Assembly (NCBI RefSeq): GCF_900107965.1
Contig: NZ_FNVU01000006.1
Coordinates: 1,969 to 65,968, forward strand
Direction: 5' to 3'
Length of the DNA stretch: 64,000 nucleotides
Source of the DNA: Actinacidiphila yanglinensis
GTDB taxonomy: Bacteria > Actinomycetota > Actinomycetes > Streptomycetales > Streptomycetaceae
The notes under the pieces are model-generated. The model made no database searches and had not been told where the DNA came from. It worked only from the letters and a program-made list of their open reading frames with translations. The translations under genes were made by a program, and so were the position numbers. This document shows positions 17,663 through 25,716 of this stretch, piece after piece. How positions within the stretch are numbered: position 1 is the first letter of the stretch; each line of letters starts with the position of its first letter.

Positions 17663-17780
17663 CGCCCCAGTCCAGCAGCCGGAACTCCCGCCCGGCAACC
17701 GGGTTTCGGCGGCGGGCACCGCATCCACCGCCGGCTACCCCCGACACCGCTGCGGAGCGGTCCCGTTGATGCCCGGGATC

Positions 17781-18155
17781 TCACTCGGCCCACGGAATCG
17801 GGATCCTCTCCTCGCCGCCGGGCAGCATCGCCTTGCCGCCGACGGGCATGGCGACCAGCGCCTGCGCCGGGCCGCCCACGGACGCCAGCCGCCGCACGGC
17901 GCCGGCGGGCACGACGATCGCCTGACCGGCCCTGACCGAGCCGGTCTCCCCCTCCAGCTCGACCGCCATCTCGCCCGACACCAGCATCCACACCTGCTCG
18001 CGGTCGATGATGTGCACCGGCGTACCCGCGTTCGCCCCCAACTCCACCCGCCACGTGCTGACCTCGCTGCTCCCCTGGCTGGGTCCGGCCAGGCCGAACA
18101 TCGAACCGGCCGGGGTCGTGGTGGTGCGCTGCTCGCTCTCGCTGATCACGTTCAT
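17781..18155 (-). CDS. Small cupin-domain protein
   Basis: 124 residues forming a single cupin barrel (HIIDREQVWMLVSGEMAVELEGE, then VRAGQAIVVPAGAVRRL). His and Glu positions for a metal are partly kept. It could be a dioxygenase-like enzyme or a ligand-binding sensor. The ATG has AGGAG upstream. It is divergent from a MarR gene, and the two share a double operator, so it is very likely repressed by that protein. Confidence 0.85.
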   Translation of the reverse strand: MNVISESEQRTTTTPAGSMFGLAGPSQGSSEVSTWRVELGANAGTPVHIIDREQVWMLVSGEMAVELEGETGSVRAGQAIVVPAGAVRRLASVGGPAQALVAMPVGGKAMLPGGEERIPIPWAE

Positions 18156-18164
18156 GAGGACTCC

Positions 18165-18210
18165 TGTGTAAAGTGGCTTTACTCGTGAGGGAGTAAAGTG
18201 GCTTTACACA
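18165..18210. promoter_or_regulatory. Tandem MarR operators, two copies of a perfect palindrome
   Basis: GTAAAG-TGG-CTTTAC occurs at 18168-18182 and again at 18193-18207, 25 bp apart. The whole block is itself symmetric (TGTGTAAAG at its left end, CTTTACACA at its right). It fills the gap between the cupin and marR genes and overlaps the zone where both promoters must lie. Confidence 0.8.
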
Positions 18211-18229
18211 GATGTGTCAAGATGGACCG

Positions 18230-18703
18230 ATGGAGACCCGCGACCCGCTCGAGCGGACCGAACTCACCTTCCTGCTGGGGATGGCCTTCCAGCTGGTCCT
18301 CGGCGAGTTCGTGGGCCGACTCGACGCGGCGGGCTACGCCGAACTGCGCCCCGTCCACGGGATGGTCTTCCAGGTGCTGCGGGGTTCCGGCGCGACCAGC
18401 AGCGAGCTGGCCGAGGAACTCGGCGTCACCAAGCAGGCCGCCGGCCAGATCATCGACGACCTGGAGAAGCGGGGCTACGTCGCACGCCGGCCGCATCCGG
18501 CCGGCGGCCGGCGCAAGCTCGTCGTCCTGACCGACAAGGCGCTGGAGCACCTCGCGGTGGCCGGGCGGGTCCTGCACGACCTGGAGGCGCAACTGACCCG
18601 GCGGCTCCAGGAAGCGGGCGGGCAGGTCCCGCGCGCCGAACTCGCCGCCATCATCCGGACGTTGGCCGGTGACGCGCTCCCGCCGTTGCGCCCGGTCTGG
18701 TGA
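18230..18703 (+). CDS. MarR family transcriptional regulator
   Basis: 157 residues from an ATG at 18230. An earlier ATG at 18212 abuts the operator block and is less likely. The winged helix-turn-helix spans about residues 45-105 (TSSELAEELGVTKQAAGQIIDDLEKRGYV) with the wing RPHPAGGRRKLVVLT. The flanking helices would form the dimer interface. It probably represses itself and the divergent cupin gene through the paired palindromes immediately upstream. Confidence 0.9.
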   Translation: METRDPLERTELTFLLGMAFQLVLGEFVGRLDAAGYAELRPVHGMVFQVLRGSGATSSELAEELGVTKQAAGQIIDDLEKRGYVARRPHPAGGRRKLVVLTDKALEHLAVAGRVLHDLEAQLTRRLQEAGGQVPRAELAAIIRTLAGDALPPLRPVW

Positions 18704-18757
18704 GGTGCGGGCGGAGCGCCGCTCATCGCCGGGCACACACCGCCGCAGGGGCACTCA

Positions 18758-19503
18758 TCACTGGGCGGGCGCGAGTCCCGCTTTGATCGCGGCCGCGCTG
18801 CGGCTCAGGGTGGCGACCAGGGCGGGGAGACGGGCCCGCTCGTACCGGACGGAGGGCATCGACAGGGAGAGACCGGCGACGGCGGTGCCGCCGGGGTCGC
18901 GCACGGGCACGCCGACCGCGACCAGTCCGCGCTCCGAGCGGCCCTGGTTGACCGCGAAGCCCTGCTTGTGGATGCGGGCCGGTTCGGTCCGCGGTTCCGC
19001 GAGGCGCGGGCGCTCGGCCTCCTCGGCCGTGGCGTTGCCGTAGGTCTCCTCCAGCTCGGCGGGGGTCAGCTCCGCCAGCAGCAGTCCGCCGGTGGTGCGG
19101 TGGGCCGGGAAGACCATGCCCTCGCGCGAGCCGCCTTGAGGATCTGGTCGCACTCGACCGACGCGATGAAGCGTGCCGTCGCGCGGTTGCGGAGGGCCAG
19201 GTTCGACGACTCCCGCGCGGCGTCGACGAGCGTGTGCATGTGCGGGAGCGCGGCGGCGCGCAGCAGCGCGGTCCGCGAGAGGGAGTGCGCGGCGAGTTCG
19301 AGGACCGGGCCGGCGTGGTAGGTGCGCGTCTCGTCCGGCATCGCGAAGTCGCGGTGGACGAGCATCTGGAGCAGCCGGTGCCCGGTCGACTGCGCGACGC
19401 CGAGCCGTTCGGCCGCGTCGGCCGCTCTCAGCGTGCCTTCGAGCGGGAGCATCGTGGCCGGCCGCAGGGCGTGGTCGACGCTGGCGACGGCGTAGGTCGG
19501 GGG
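18758..19503 (-). pseudogene. IclR family regulator, 5'-truncated and frameshifted
   Basis: Two frames together spell one IclR protein. The N-terminal part (TYAVASVDHALRPATML, AAERLGVAQSTGHRLLQML) runs to FIASVECDQILKA. The rest (GSREGMVFPAHRTTGGLLLAE through to the stop at 18758) is in another frame. Restoring one G at about 19131-19133 would join them as ILKAGSREGMVF. The true start is missing: upstream of about 19503 the DNA belongs to an opposing hydroxylase remnant. It probably once controlled that hydroxylase. Confidence 0.75.
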
Positions 19504-19507
19504 TGTC

Positions 19508-20149
19508 GTGCGGGACGGACTGGCCGACCTGTGGCGCGACAAGTGGTGGCGGATGTACGACCGCGACCCGATCACGACGTGGGTGAGCGGGAGCATCGCC
19601 CTGCTCGGGGACGCGGCCCACCCGCCGCTGCGGTACCTCGCGCAGGGCGCGATCATGGCGATCGAGGACGGCTGGCTGCTGGCGGAGCACGCCGCCCGCA
19701 ACCGCGGCGCCGGCGGCGCGGTCGACTGGGCCGCCGCCCTCGATGCCTACCAGGCCGTCCGCCCCGAGCACTGCCGCCGGGTGGTGACCACCTCGCGGGC
19801 GTGGGACAGGCTGTGGCACCTCGACGGCCCGGCGCGCCTGCGGCGCAACGCGCTGCTGGGGGCCCGCGGCACCGACGACTACGCGTGCGTGGACCGGCTC
19901 TACGGCCCGACGGCCCTCTTCCCGGGCGAGGAGCCGGAGATGTTCCGGCCGATCCCGCTCGACCCGGCCGCGCCTCCGCAGGGCGCCGCCCCGAAACCGC
20001 CCTCCGTGGGCGGGCGGAGGGCGCGGGGCGGTCAGGCGGCCTGCTGGGCCGCGAGGGTGAGGGCGATGTCGATGATCATGTCCTCCTGGCCGCCGACGAG
20101 GTGGCGGCGGCCGCACTCCATGAGGATGGCGCGGACGTCGACGCCGTAG
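19508..20149 (+). pseudogene. C-terminal remnant of an FAD-dependent aromatic hydroxylase
   Basis: The frame begins abruptly at VRDGLADLWRDKWW and contains the conserved FAD-binding end of salicylate/3-hydroxybenzoate-type hydroxylases (SGSIALLGDAAHPPL, then GAIMAIEDGWLLAEH). The N-terminal FAD-binding fold, more than half of a roughly 400-residue enzyme, is absent. The frame reads through a terminator hairpin and 118 bp into the opposite strand of the aldolase gene, so the original stop has probably been lost. A deletion joining it to the IclR gene is the simplest explanation. Confidence 0.75.
19986..20031 (-). terminator. Terminator hairpin after the aldolase gene
   Basis: The core CGCCCTCCG (19998-20006) pairs with CGGAGGGCG (20015-20023). 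The outer arms CCGCCCCG (19986-19993) and CGGGGCGG (20024-20031) extend it. It abuts the aldolase stop codon and should end the meta-pathway operon. Confidence 0.65.
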
Positions 20150-21048
20150 CGGGCGGAGGCGTTCTCCGCGTGGCGGAGGAACGACGAGTAGACCCCGGCG
20201 TATCCCAGGGTGAGGGTCTCGCGGTCGACGCGGACGGGGCGGTCCTGGAGAGGGCGGACGAGGTCGTCGGCGGCGTCCTGGAGCTTGAAGAGGTCGCAGC
20301 CGTGCGTGAGGTCCGAGAGGTCCGCGACCGCGACGAACGCCTCGATGGGGCAGTTGCCGGCGCCGGCGCCGTGGCCGGCGAGCGAGGCGTCGACGCGGCG
20401 GACGCCGTTCTCCACGGCGACCACGGAGTTGGCCACCGACAGCGAGAGGTTCTCGTGGGCGTGGATGCCGATCTCGGTCGACGGGTCGAGCACGTCGCGG
20501 TAGGCGCGGACCCGGGCCGCGACGTCCTTCATGGTCAGCCGGCCGCCGGAGTCGGTGACGTAGACGCAGTGGGCGCCGTAGGACTCCATGAGCCGTGCCT
20601 GCTCCGCCAGTTCCTCGGGCGGCGCCATGTGGGAGAGCATCAGGAAGCCGGAGACGTCCATGCCGATCTCGCGGGCCGCGGCGATGTGCTGGGCCGCGAC
20701 GTCGGCCTCGGTGCAGTGGGTGGCCACGCGGACCGAGCGGACGCCGAGGTCGTGGGCCCGCCTCAGATCGTTCACGGTGCCCACGCCGGGCAGCAGCAGG
20801 GTGGTCAGCCGCGCGTTCCTGATCACCGACGCGGCGGCCTCGATCCACTCCCAGTCGCTGTGGGAGCCGGGCCCGTAGGTGACCGAGCCGCCGGCGAGGC
20901 CGTCGCCGTGGGCCACCTCGATGGCGTCGACACCCGCGTCGTCCAGCGCCGCGACGATCCGCCGGACGTCCTCGGGGCCGATGCGGTGGCGTACGGCGTG
21001 CATGCCGTCCCGCAGGGTGACGTCCTGGACGAAGATCGGCGTACTCAC
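20032..21048 (-). CDS. mhpE: 4-hydroxy-2-oxovalerate aldolase
   Basis: 338 residues of the HMG-CoA-lyase-like TIM barrel (DmpG/BphI/MhpE). It has [12 protein letters not shown] near the N terminus with the metal-binding Asp, [16 protein letters not shown] with the paired His ligands, and [16 protein letters not shown]. It cleaves 4-hydroxy-2-oxopentanoate to pyruvate and acetaldehyde, handing the aldehyde to its partner dehydrogenase through a tunnel. Its start overlaps the dehydrogenase stop by 4 bp, as expected for a translationally coupled complex. Confidence 0.95.
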   Translation of the reverse strand: MSTPIFVQDVTLRDGMHAVRHRIGPEDVRRIVAALDDAGVDAIEVAHGDGLAGGSVTYGPGSHSDWEWIEAAASVIRNARLTTLLLPGVGTVNDLRRAHDLGVRSVRVATHCTEADVAAQHIAAAREIGMDVSGFLMLSHMAPPEELAEQARLMESYGAHCVYVTDSGGRLTMKDVAARVRAYRDVLDPSTEIGIHAHENLSLSVANSVVAVENGVRRVDASLAGHGAGAGNCPIEAFVAVADLSDLTHGCDLFKLQDAADDLVRPLQDRPVRVDRETLTLGYAGVYSSFLRHAENASARYGVDVRAILMECGRRHLVGGQEDMIIDIALTLAAQQAA

Positions 21049-21992
21049 GGTTGGGCCCTCCGGGCTGCGATGCGCTCCGCGACCTGGAGACCGGCGGAGG
21101 TCATGATGTCGAGGTTCCCCGCGTAGGCCGGAAGGTAGTGCGCGGCACCCTCGACCTCAAGGAACACCGACACCTGGTGGGTGGGGCGGGGGACGCCCGC
21201 GGGGAGCAGCGTGTGCACCGGCTGATCCCCGGCGATCGGCGTGATCTGGACCTGCTGCTTGAGGCGGTAGCCGGGTACGTACGCGGCCACGTCGCCGGTC
21301 ATCTCCCCGACGCTCCGCCGGATCTCCTCGTGCAGCGCGGGGCTCGGGGCGTCGACGAGTGCGAAGACGGTGTCCCGCATCATCAGCGGCGGCTCGGCCG
21401 GGTTGAGGACGATGATCGCCTTGCCGCGCCGGGCGCCGCCGACCCGGACGATCGCGGCCGAGGTGGTCTCGGTGAACTCGTCGATGTTCGCGCGCGTCCC
21501 GGGGCCGGCCGACCTGCTGGCGATCGACGCGACGATCTCGGCGTAGGGCACGGGCACGACACGGGAGATCGCGGCCACGACCGGGATGGTGGCCTGGCCG
21601 CCGCAGGTGACCATGTTGACGTCCGGCGCGTCGAGGTGCGCGTCGAGGTTGACCGCCGGGACGACGTACGGCCCGAGGGCGGCGGGTGTGAGGTCGATCA
21701 GCCGCTTGCCGAGGGGCCGCAGCCTGCCGGCGTTGTACGCGTGGGCCTTCGCGGAGGTGGCGTCGAAGACGATCCCGATGTCGTCGAACCCGGGCAGCTC
21801 GATCAGGCCGTCGACGCCCTCCGCGGTGGTCGCGACGCCGAACCGGCGGGCGCGCGCGAGCCCGTCGGAGGCGGGGTCGATCCCGGCCATCGCCGCCATT
21901 TCGAGGTGCTGCGACGCGCGCATCACCTTGATCATCAGGTCGGTGCCGATGTTGCCGGAGCCGATGACGGCGACCTTCGTCCGGGCCGTCAT
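21045..21992 (-). CDS. mhpF: Acetaldehyde dehydrogenase (acylating)
   Basis: 315 residues (DmpF/BphJ/MhpF type). It has the NAD-binding [16 protein letters not shown] at residues 7-22 and the catalytic Cys130 in [14 protein letters not shown]. It converts the acetaldehyde released by the aldolase to acetyl-CoA. The ATG at 21992 overlaps the hydratase stop by 4 bp and its own stop overlaps the aldolase start by 4 bp, so the three genes form a tightly coupled operon. Confidence 0.95.
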   Translation of the reverse strand: MTARTKVAVIGSGNIGTDLMIKVMRASQHLEMAAMAGIDPASDGLARARRFGVATTAEGVDGLIELPGFDDIGIVFDATSAKAHAYNAGRLRPLGKRLIDLTPAALGPYVVPAVNLDAHLDAPDVNMVTCGGQATIPVVAAISRVVPVPYAEIVASIASRSAGPGTRANIDEFTETTSAAIVRVGGARRGKAIIVLNPAEPPLMMRDTVFALVDAPSPALHEEIRRSVGEMTGDVAAYVPGYRLKQQVQITPIAGDQPVHTLLPAGVPRPTHQVSVFLEVEGAAHYLPAYAGNLDIMTSAGLQVAERIAARRAQP

Positions 21993-22825
21993 CGCGCCGC
22001 CCCGCCGGGGGTGCCGGGCGTGGCGGCGGTGCCGAGCGTGAAGGTGACCGTGCCGAGCGGGGCCACGGTGGCCTGGACGGTGTTCCCGGGCCGGACCGGC
22101 CGCATGGGGCCGAGCGCGCCGGACAGGATCACCTGGCCGGCGCGCAGGGGCTCCCCCCATTCGCGTGCCTGGCGGGCCAGCCACCGCACGGCCGCCAGTG
22201 GATCTCCCATGCAGTCCGCCCCCGTGCCGGTGGACACCTCGGCGCCGTCGATCCGGAGTGACATCACCGCGTCGCGCGGTGCGAACCCGCCGAGGTCCAT
22301 CCGGTCCTGGCCGAGTACGAACGCGCCGCCCGAGGCGTTGTCGGCGACCGTGTCGGCGAAGCTGATGTCCCAGTCCTCGATGCGGCTGCCGCAGATCTCG
22401 ATCGCCGCGACGGCGTGGTCGATCGCGCCCCGGACCTGCGCCGGCGACAGGTCGCCCTCGACGAGGTCCTCCTTCAGTACGAAGGCGATCTCCGCCTCGG
22501 CGCGGGGCTGCAGGACCGAACCGGCCGGCACCAGGGCGCCGTCGGGGAACCGCATGTCGTCGAAGAGGACGCCGAAATCCGGCTGGGACACGCCCAGTTG
22601 GGCCTGGACCGCCGCCGAGGTCAGGCCGATCTTGCGTCCCACCACGCGGCCGCCGCCGGCCACCCGCGCCCCCGTCAGGAGCTGCTGGACCGCGTACGCC
22701 GCGCGCACGTCGTCGCGGCCGATCAGGTCCCGCACGGGCGCGCACGGGACGCCGCAGGACCGGGCGGAAAGGAGCCGCTCGGCCGCGGTGGCGACGGCGT
22801 CGGCGGTCACGGGTGGAGGGCTCAT
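21989..22825 (-). CDS. mhpD: 2-keto-4-pentenoate hydratase
   Basis: 278 residues of the fumarylacetoacetate-hydrolase-related hydratase/decarboxylase family. Motifs include [34 protein letters not shown] (Glu metal ligands) and [13 protein letters not shown]. It adds water to 2-hydroxypentadienoate to give the aldolase substrate. The related 4-oxalocrotonate decarboxylase cannot be excluded, but gene order supports the hydratase. First gene of the operon; no ring-cleavage dioxygenase accompanies it here. Confidence 0.92.
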   Translation of the reverse strand: MSPPPVTADAVATAAERLLSARSCGVPCAPVRDLIGRDDVRAAYAVQQLLTGARVAGGGRVVGRKIGLTSAAVQAQLGVSQPDFGVLFDDMRFPDGALVPAGSVLQPRAEAEIAFVLKEDLVEGDLSPAQVRGAIDHAVAAIEICGSRIEDWDISFADTVADNASGGAFVLGQDRMDLGGFAPRDAVMSLRIDGAEVSTGTGADCMGDPLAAVRWLARQAREWGEPLRAGQVILSGALGPMRPVRPGNTVQATVAPLGTVTFTLGTAATPGTPGGAAR

Positions 22826-22867
22826 GCGGGCCACGGTCGCAGCGGCCCGGTGCCCGCCACCAGCACG

Positions 22868-22888
22868 GCGTTCCACTGAGCGGAACGC
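22868..22888. promoter_or_regulatory. IclR-type operator between mhpD and iclR
   Basis: GCGTTCC-ACTGAGC-GGAACGC is a perfect 7-bp inverted repeat with a 7-bp spacer in the 119-bp divergent region. GTTCC/GGAAC arms are typical of sites bound by IclR proteins, and both flanking genes would be under its control. Confidence 0.65.
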
Positions 22889-22944
22889 ACCTTCCCGTCG
22901 GTCCGCCCACCGGGACGCCCGGGTCGCGGGGATACCCTCCTCCC

Positions 22945-23715
22945 GTGGAAGAGGAGCAGGACACGGTCCTGGGCAGAGCCGTCGCCCTCCTTCGTGCGTT
23001 CGGAAGCGACGACCACGTCCTCGGCCTCGCCGAACTCGCGCGCCGCACCGGACTGCCCAAGACCACCGCCCACCGCATCGCCAACGCGCTCGTGCGGCAC
23101 CGCCTCCTCGACCGCGACCCGTACGGCTACCGCCTGTCGGGAGGGCTGTTCGAGCTCGGCCTGCGCGCCTCCACCGAGCGCACCCTGCTGGAACTGGCGA
23201 TGCCCTTCCTCCAGGACCTCTACGAGCGCACCCACGAGACGGTGCACCTCGGCGTCCGCGACGGCACCGACGTCGTCTACCTCGCCAAGATCGGCGGCCA
23301 CCGCCAGGCCGCCAGCCCCTCGCGCACCGGCGGGCGGATGCCGCTGTACTGCACCGCCATCGGCAAGGTCCTGCTCGCGCACGCCGGCCCCGAGGTGCGG
23401 CGGCAGGTGCTCGGCGGCCCCCTCGAACGGCGCACGCCCCACACGGTCGTGGCCGCGGGGATGCTGCGGCGCCAGCTCGAAACCGCCCTCGAGACGGGGG
23501 TCGCCTTCGAGCACGAGGAGTCCACCGCGGGACTGCTCTGCGTGGCCGCGCCGGTTCCCGCCCCGGAGGGCCGCACGAGCCTGGCGATCAGCGTGTCCGG
23601 GCCCACCACCCGGTTCCGGCCCGAGGGCCACGTCGACGCGGTCCGCGCCGCGGCCACCGGCCTGGGCAACCAGCTCGCCCGCCGCCGCATCCCGCCGGGC
23701 ACCGGGGCGCTCTGA
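22945..23715 (+). CDS. IclR family regulator of the meta-cleavage operon
   Basis: 256 residues from a GTG at 22945. The N-terminal winged helix contains [22 protein letters not shown]. The effector domain from about residue 75 includes [18 protein letters not shown] and [15 protein letters not shown], the standard IclR ligand pocket segments. Divergent from the hydratase-dehydrogenase-aldolase operon with a perfect palindrome between them, so it very likely controls that operon in response to an aromatic-pathway intermediate. Confidence 0.92.
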   Translation: MEEEQDTVLGRAVALLRAFGSDDHVLGLAELARRTGLPKTTAHRIANALVRHRLLDRDPYGYRLSGGLFELGLRASTERTLLELAMPFLQDLYERTHETVHLGVRDGTDVVYLAKIGGHRQAASPSRTGGRMPLYCTAIGKVLLAHAGPEVRRQVLGGPLERRTPHTVVAAGMLRRQLETALETGVAFEHEESTAGLLCVAAPVPAPEGRTSLAISVSGPTTRFRPEGHVDAVRAAATGLGNQLARRRIPPGTGAL

Positions 23716-23759
23716 GGCTCCGGGACCTCCCGGAGACCCTGCGCCCGGTGGTGGCGGGG

Positions 23760-24149
23760 TCAGCGGGTGCGGGCCGCGGCGCAGCGGGTGCAGGTGGACG
23801 TCGCCGGAAGCACCTCGAGGCGCTCGGCCGGGATCGGCTCGCCGCAGACCTCGCAGCGGCCGTACTCTCCCCGGCCGAGCCGCTCCATGGCCCGGTCCAT
23901 GGCGGCGAGGTGCTCGCGGGCCTGGGCGAGCAGGGACGCGACGTGGGCGCGCTCGAACGCGGTGCTCGAACCCTCCGGGTCGTGCTCGTCGTCGACCGCC
24001 GCCAGGGCGTTCGACGCGACGATGCCCTCGTAGTCCCGGCTCAGAGCCGCGATCTGCTCGTCGGCGGCGGCACGCGCCCGCAGCAGGCGCTCGCGGGCCG
24101 TCCCGCCGTCTGCCGCGGCGCCGGCCCCGTTCTCGTACGAATCGGTCAT
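23760..24149 (-). CDS. TraR/DksA-type zinc-finger protein
   Basis: 129 residues. Residues about 20-90 form a charged helical hairpin, and the C terminus has a four-Cys zinc finger (CEVCGEPIPAERLEVLPATSTC followed by RC, given as landmarks). DksA-like proteins insert the hairpin into the RNA polymerase secondary channel and modulate initiation. Actinobacterial members often lack the two Asp tip residues of E. coli DksA, so the effect on transcription is not predictable. Start at ATG 24149. Confidence 0.87.
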   Translation of the reverse strand: MTDSYENGAGAAADGGTARERLLRARAAADEQIAALSRDYEGIVASNALAAVDDEHDPEGSSTAFERAHVASLLAQAREHLAAMDRAMERLGRGEYGRCEVCGEPIPAERLEVLPATSTCTRCAAARTR

Positions 24150-24187
24150 TCGAAGGCAAACGCTGATGTCCGGGGCAGCATTCCGCG

Positions 24188-24859
24188 TCACCGGGGGGCA
24201 GCCGGGATTCCCGGGGTTCGGGGTGTCTGCGTGCGGTAGGAGTGGCCGAGTTCGGGGCCGAGGCCGAAGTAGTGGCGGAAGTTGTAGACGAGGGGGCTCC
24301 AGGCGGCGGGGTCGATGTGGTCGGTGCCGGGGACGACGACGCGGGGGTCGGCGTGGACCGTGCGGACCGCGGCCTCGACGACGACGAAGTCCCCGGAGGC
24401 GCCGGGCCGGACCCGTTCGGCGCGGGCCTCCAGCTGGAGGGGGCACTCGGCGACGCGCGGCGGCCGGACGTGGCGGGAGGGCACGCCGGTCAGGCCGGCC
24501 GCAGCGAACTTCTCCGGTTCGAAGCGGCAGCCCTCCGCCTTGGTGGCGGGCACCGGGTTCCGGCCGGTCAGCGGCGCCAGCCGCTCCACGGCCCGCCACT
24601 GCCCGGGAGCCGGCAGGCTGATCACCAGGTCGGGCCTGGCGCGGAGGTTGTGCGCGGTCTGACCGTCGCGGCCGAGGCCGAGGACGACCGTCCGCCCGAG
24701 GGCCCACGCCGAGGAGATCGGGGCGAGGTTGAAGGAGCCGTCCTCGTTCTCCGTCGACAGGAGCACCACCGGCGTCCCGAAGTACAGGATGCTGGGCGCG
24801 ATCTCCACGTGGGCAGCGGGGGCCGCCGCCGGGCGGGTGCCGGAAGGTGCAGTGTCCAT
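24188..24859 (-). CDS. Flavin reductase-like FMN-binding protein
   Basis: 223 residues of the flavin-reductase split-barrel family (PSILYFGTPVVLLSTENEDGSFNLAPISS, then VVLGLGRDGQTAHNLRARPDLVISLPAP). Such proteins bind FMN and reduce it for a partner oxygenase, or act on a small ligand. No oxygenase is next to it. Divergent from an ArsR-type regulator 57 bp away with a long dyad between, so expression is probably controlled by that protein. Confidence 0.83.
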   Translation of the reverse strand: MDTAPSGTRPAAAPAAHVEIAPSILYFGTPVVLLSTENEDGSFNLAPISSAWALGRTVVLGLGRDGQTAHNLRARPDLVISLPAPGQWRAVERLAPLTGRNPVPATKAEGCRFEPEKFAAAGLTGVPSRHVRPPRVAECPLQLEARAERVRPGASGDFVVVEAAVRTVHADPRVVVPGTDHIDPAAWSPLVYNFRHYFGLGPELGHSYRTQTPRTPGIPAAPR

Positions 24860-24877
24860 GACGGGGAGTCTGGGGTC

Positions 24878-24907
24878 GGGACGTTTCGGCGGGCGCCGAA
24901 GTGTCCC
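24878..24907. promoter_or_regulatory. 30-bp dyad operator between the flavin reductase and ArsR genes
   Basis: The arms GGGACGTTTCGGCG and CGCCGAAGTGTCCC match at 12 of 14 positions around a 2-bp spacer. The dyad fills half of the 57-bp divergent region, so one bound dimer or tetramer could block both promoters. Confidence 0.65.
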
Positions 24908-24916
24908 GGGCCGACA

Positions 24917-25645
24917 ATGGACCGCATGGACACGCGACGCACGCGCGGCGCCGGCCCCGACCTGGCCGCGGTGGCCAGGCTGCTGGCGGACGGCACCCGG
25001 GCGGCCTTCTGCCTGGCCCTGCTGGACGGCCGGGCGTGGACGGCGACGGAGCTGGCCCGTCATGCCGGGGTGGCGCCCTCGACCGCGACCGAGCACCTGC
25101 ACGCGCTCGTCCGCGGGCACCTGCTGACCGAGGAGCGGCAGGGCCGGCACCGCTACGTGCGCCTGGCCGGGCCGCAGGTCGCCGAACTCGTCGAGAGCCT
25201 CGCCTCGCTGGCGCCCGAGCACCGGCCGGCTCCCCGCTCCCTGTCCGCGGACGGGCGCCGCCGGGCCCTGGCGCACGCCCGCACCTGCTACGACCACCTC
25301 GCCGGTGCCGTCGGGGTCGCCGTCACCGACGCGATGATCGGGCGGGGGCTGCTGGATCCCGCGCACGGGCTCGGGCTCACCGGCGCCGGGGCGGCCTGGC
25401 TCGCCGATCTCGGCATCGGCGTCCCGCCCGGCACCCGCCGGCCCTCGGTGCGGCCGTGCCTGGACTGGACCGAACGCCGCCCGCACCTGGCCGGCGCCGT
25501 CGGCGCGGCGCTGTGCCGGCACGCGTTCGACGCGGGCTGGATCACCCGCGTCGGCAGCACGCGCGCCGTCGCCGTCACGCCCGCCGGCCGGCAGGCGCTG
25601 CACCGGCACCTCGGCCTGCCCGGCGACCTCCTCGCCGGGAGATGA
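24917..25645 (+). CDS. ArsR-type winged-helix regulator with a C-terminal sensor domain
   Basis: 242 residues. The helix-turn-helix (ARLLADGTRAAFCLALLDGR, then TATELARHAGVAPSTATEHL) occupies the first 85 residues. The remaining 150 residues are an additional domain with a CLDWTERRPHLAGAVGAALC segment, longer than classical metal-sensing ArsR proteins. Two Cys in this segment could sense a thiol-reactive compound. A second ATG at 24926 is possible. Divergent from the flavin reductase, its likely target. Confidence 0.87.
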   Translation: MDRMDTRRTRGAGPDLAAVARLLADGTRAAFCLALLDGRAWTATELARHAGVAPSTATEHLHALVRGHLLTEERQGRHRYVRLAGPQVAELVESLASLAPEHRPAPRSLSADGRRRALAHARTCYDHLAGAVGVAVTDAMIGRGLLDPAHGLGLTGAGAAWLADLGIGVPPGTRRPSVRPCLDWTERRPHLAGAVGAALCRHAFDAGWITRVGSTRAVAVTPAGRQALHRHLGLPGDLLAGR

Positions 25646-25716
25646 CCCACCGGGAGGCGAGCGGTCCCCGGGGGTCGGTGGCCGCGGCCGGGATGAGGCC
25701 GCGGCCGTGGCGGGGT

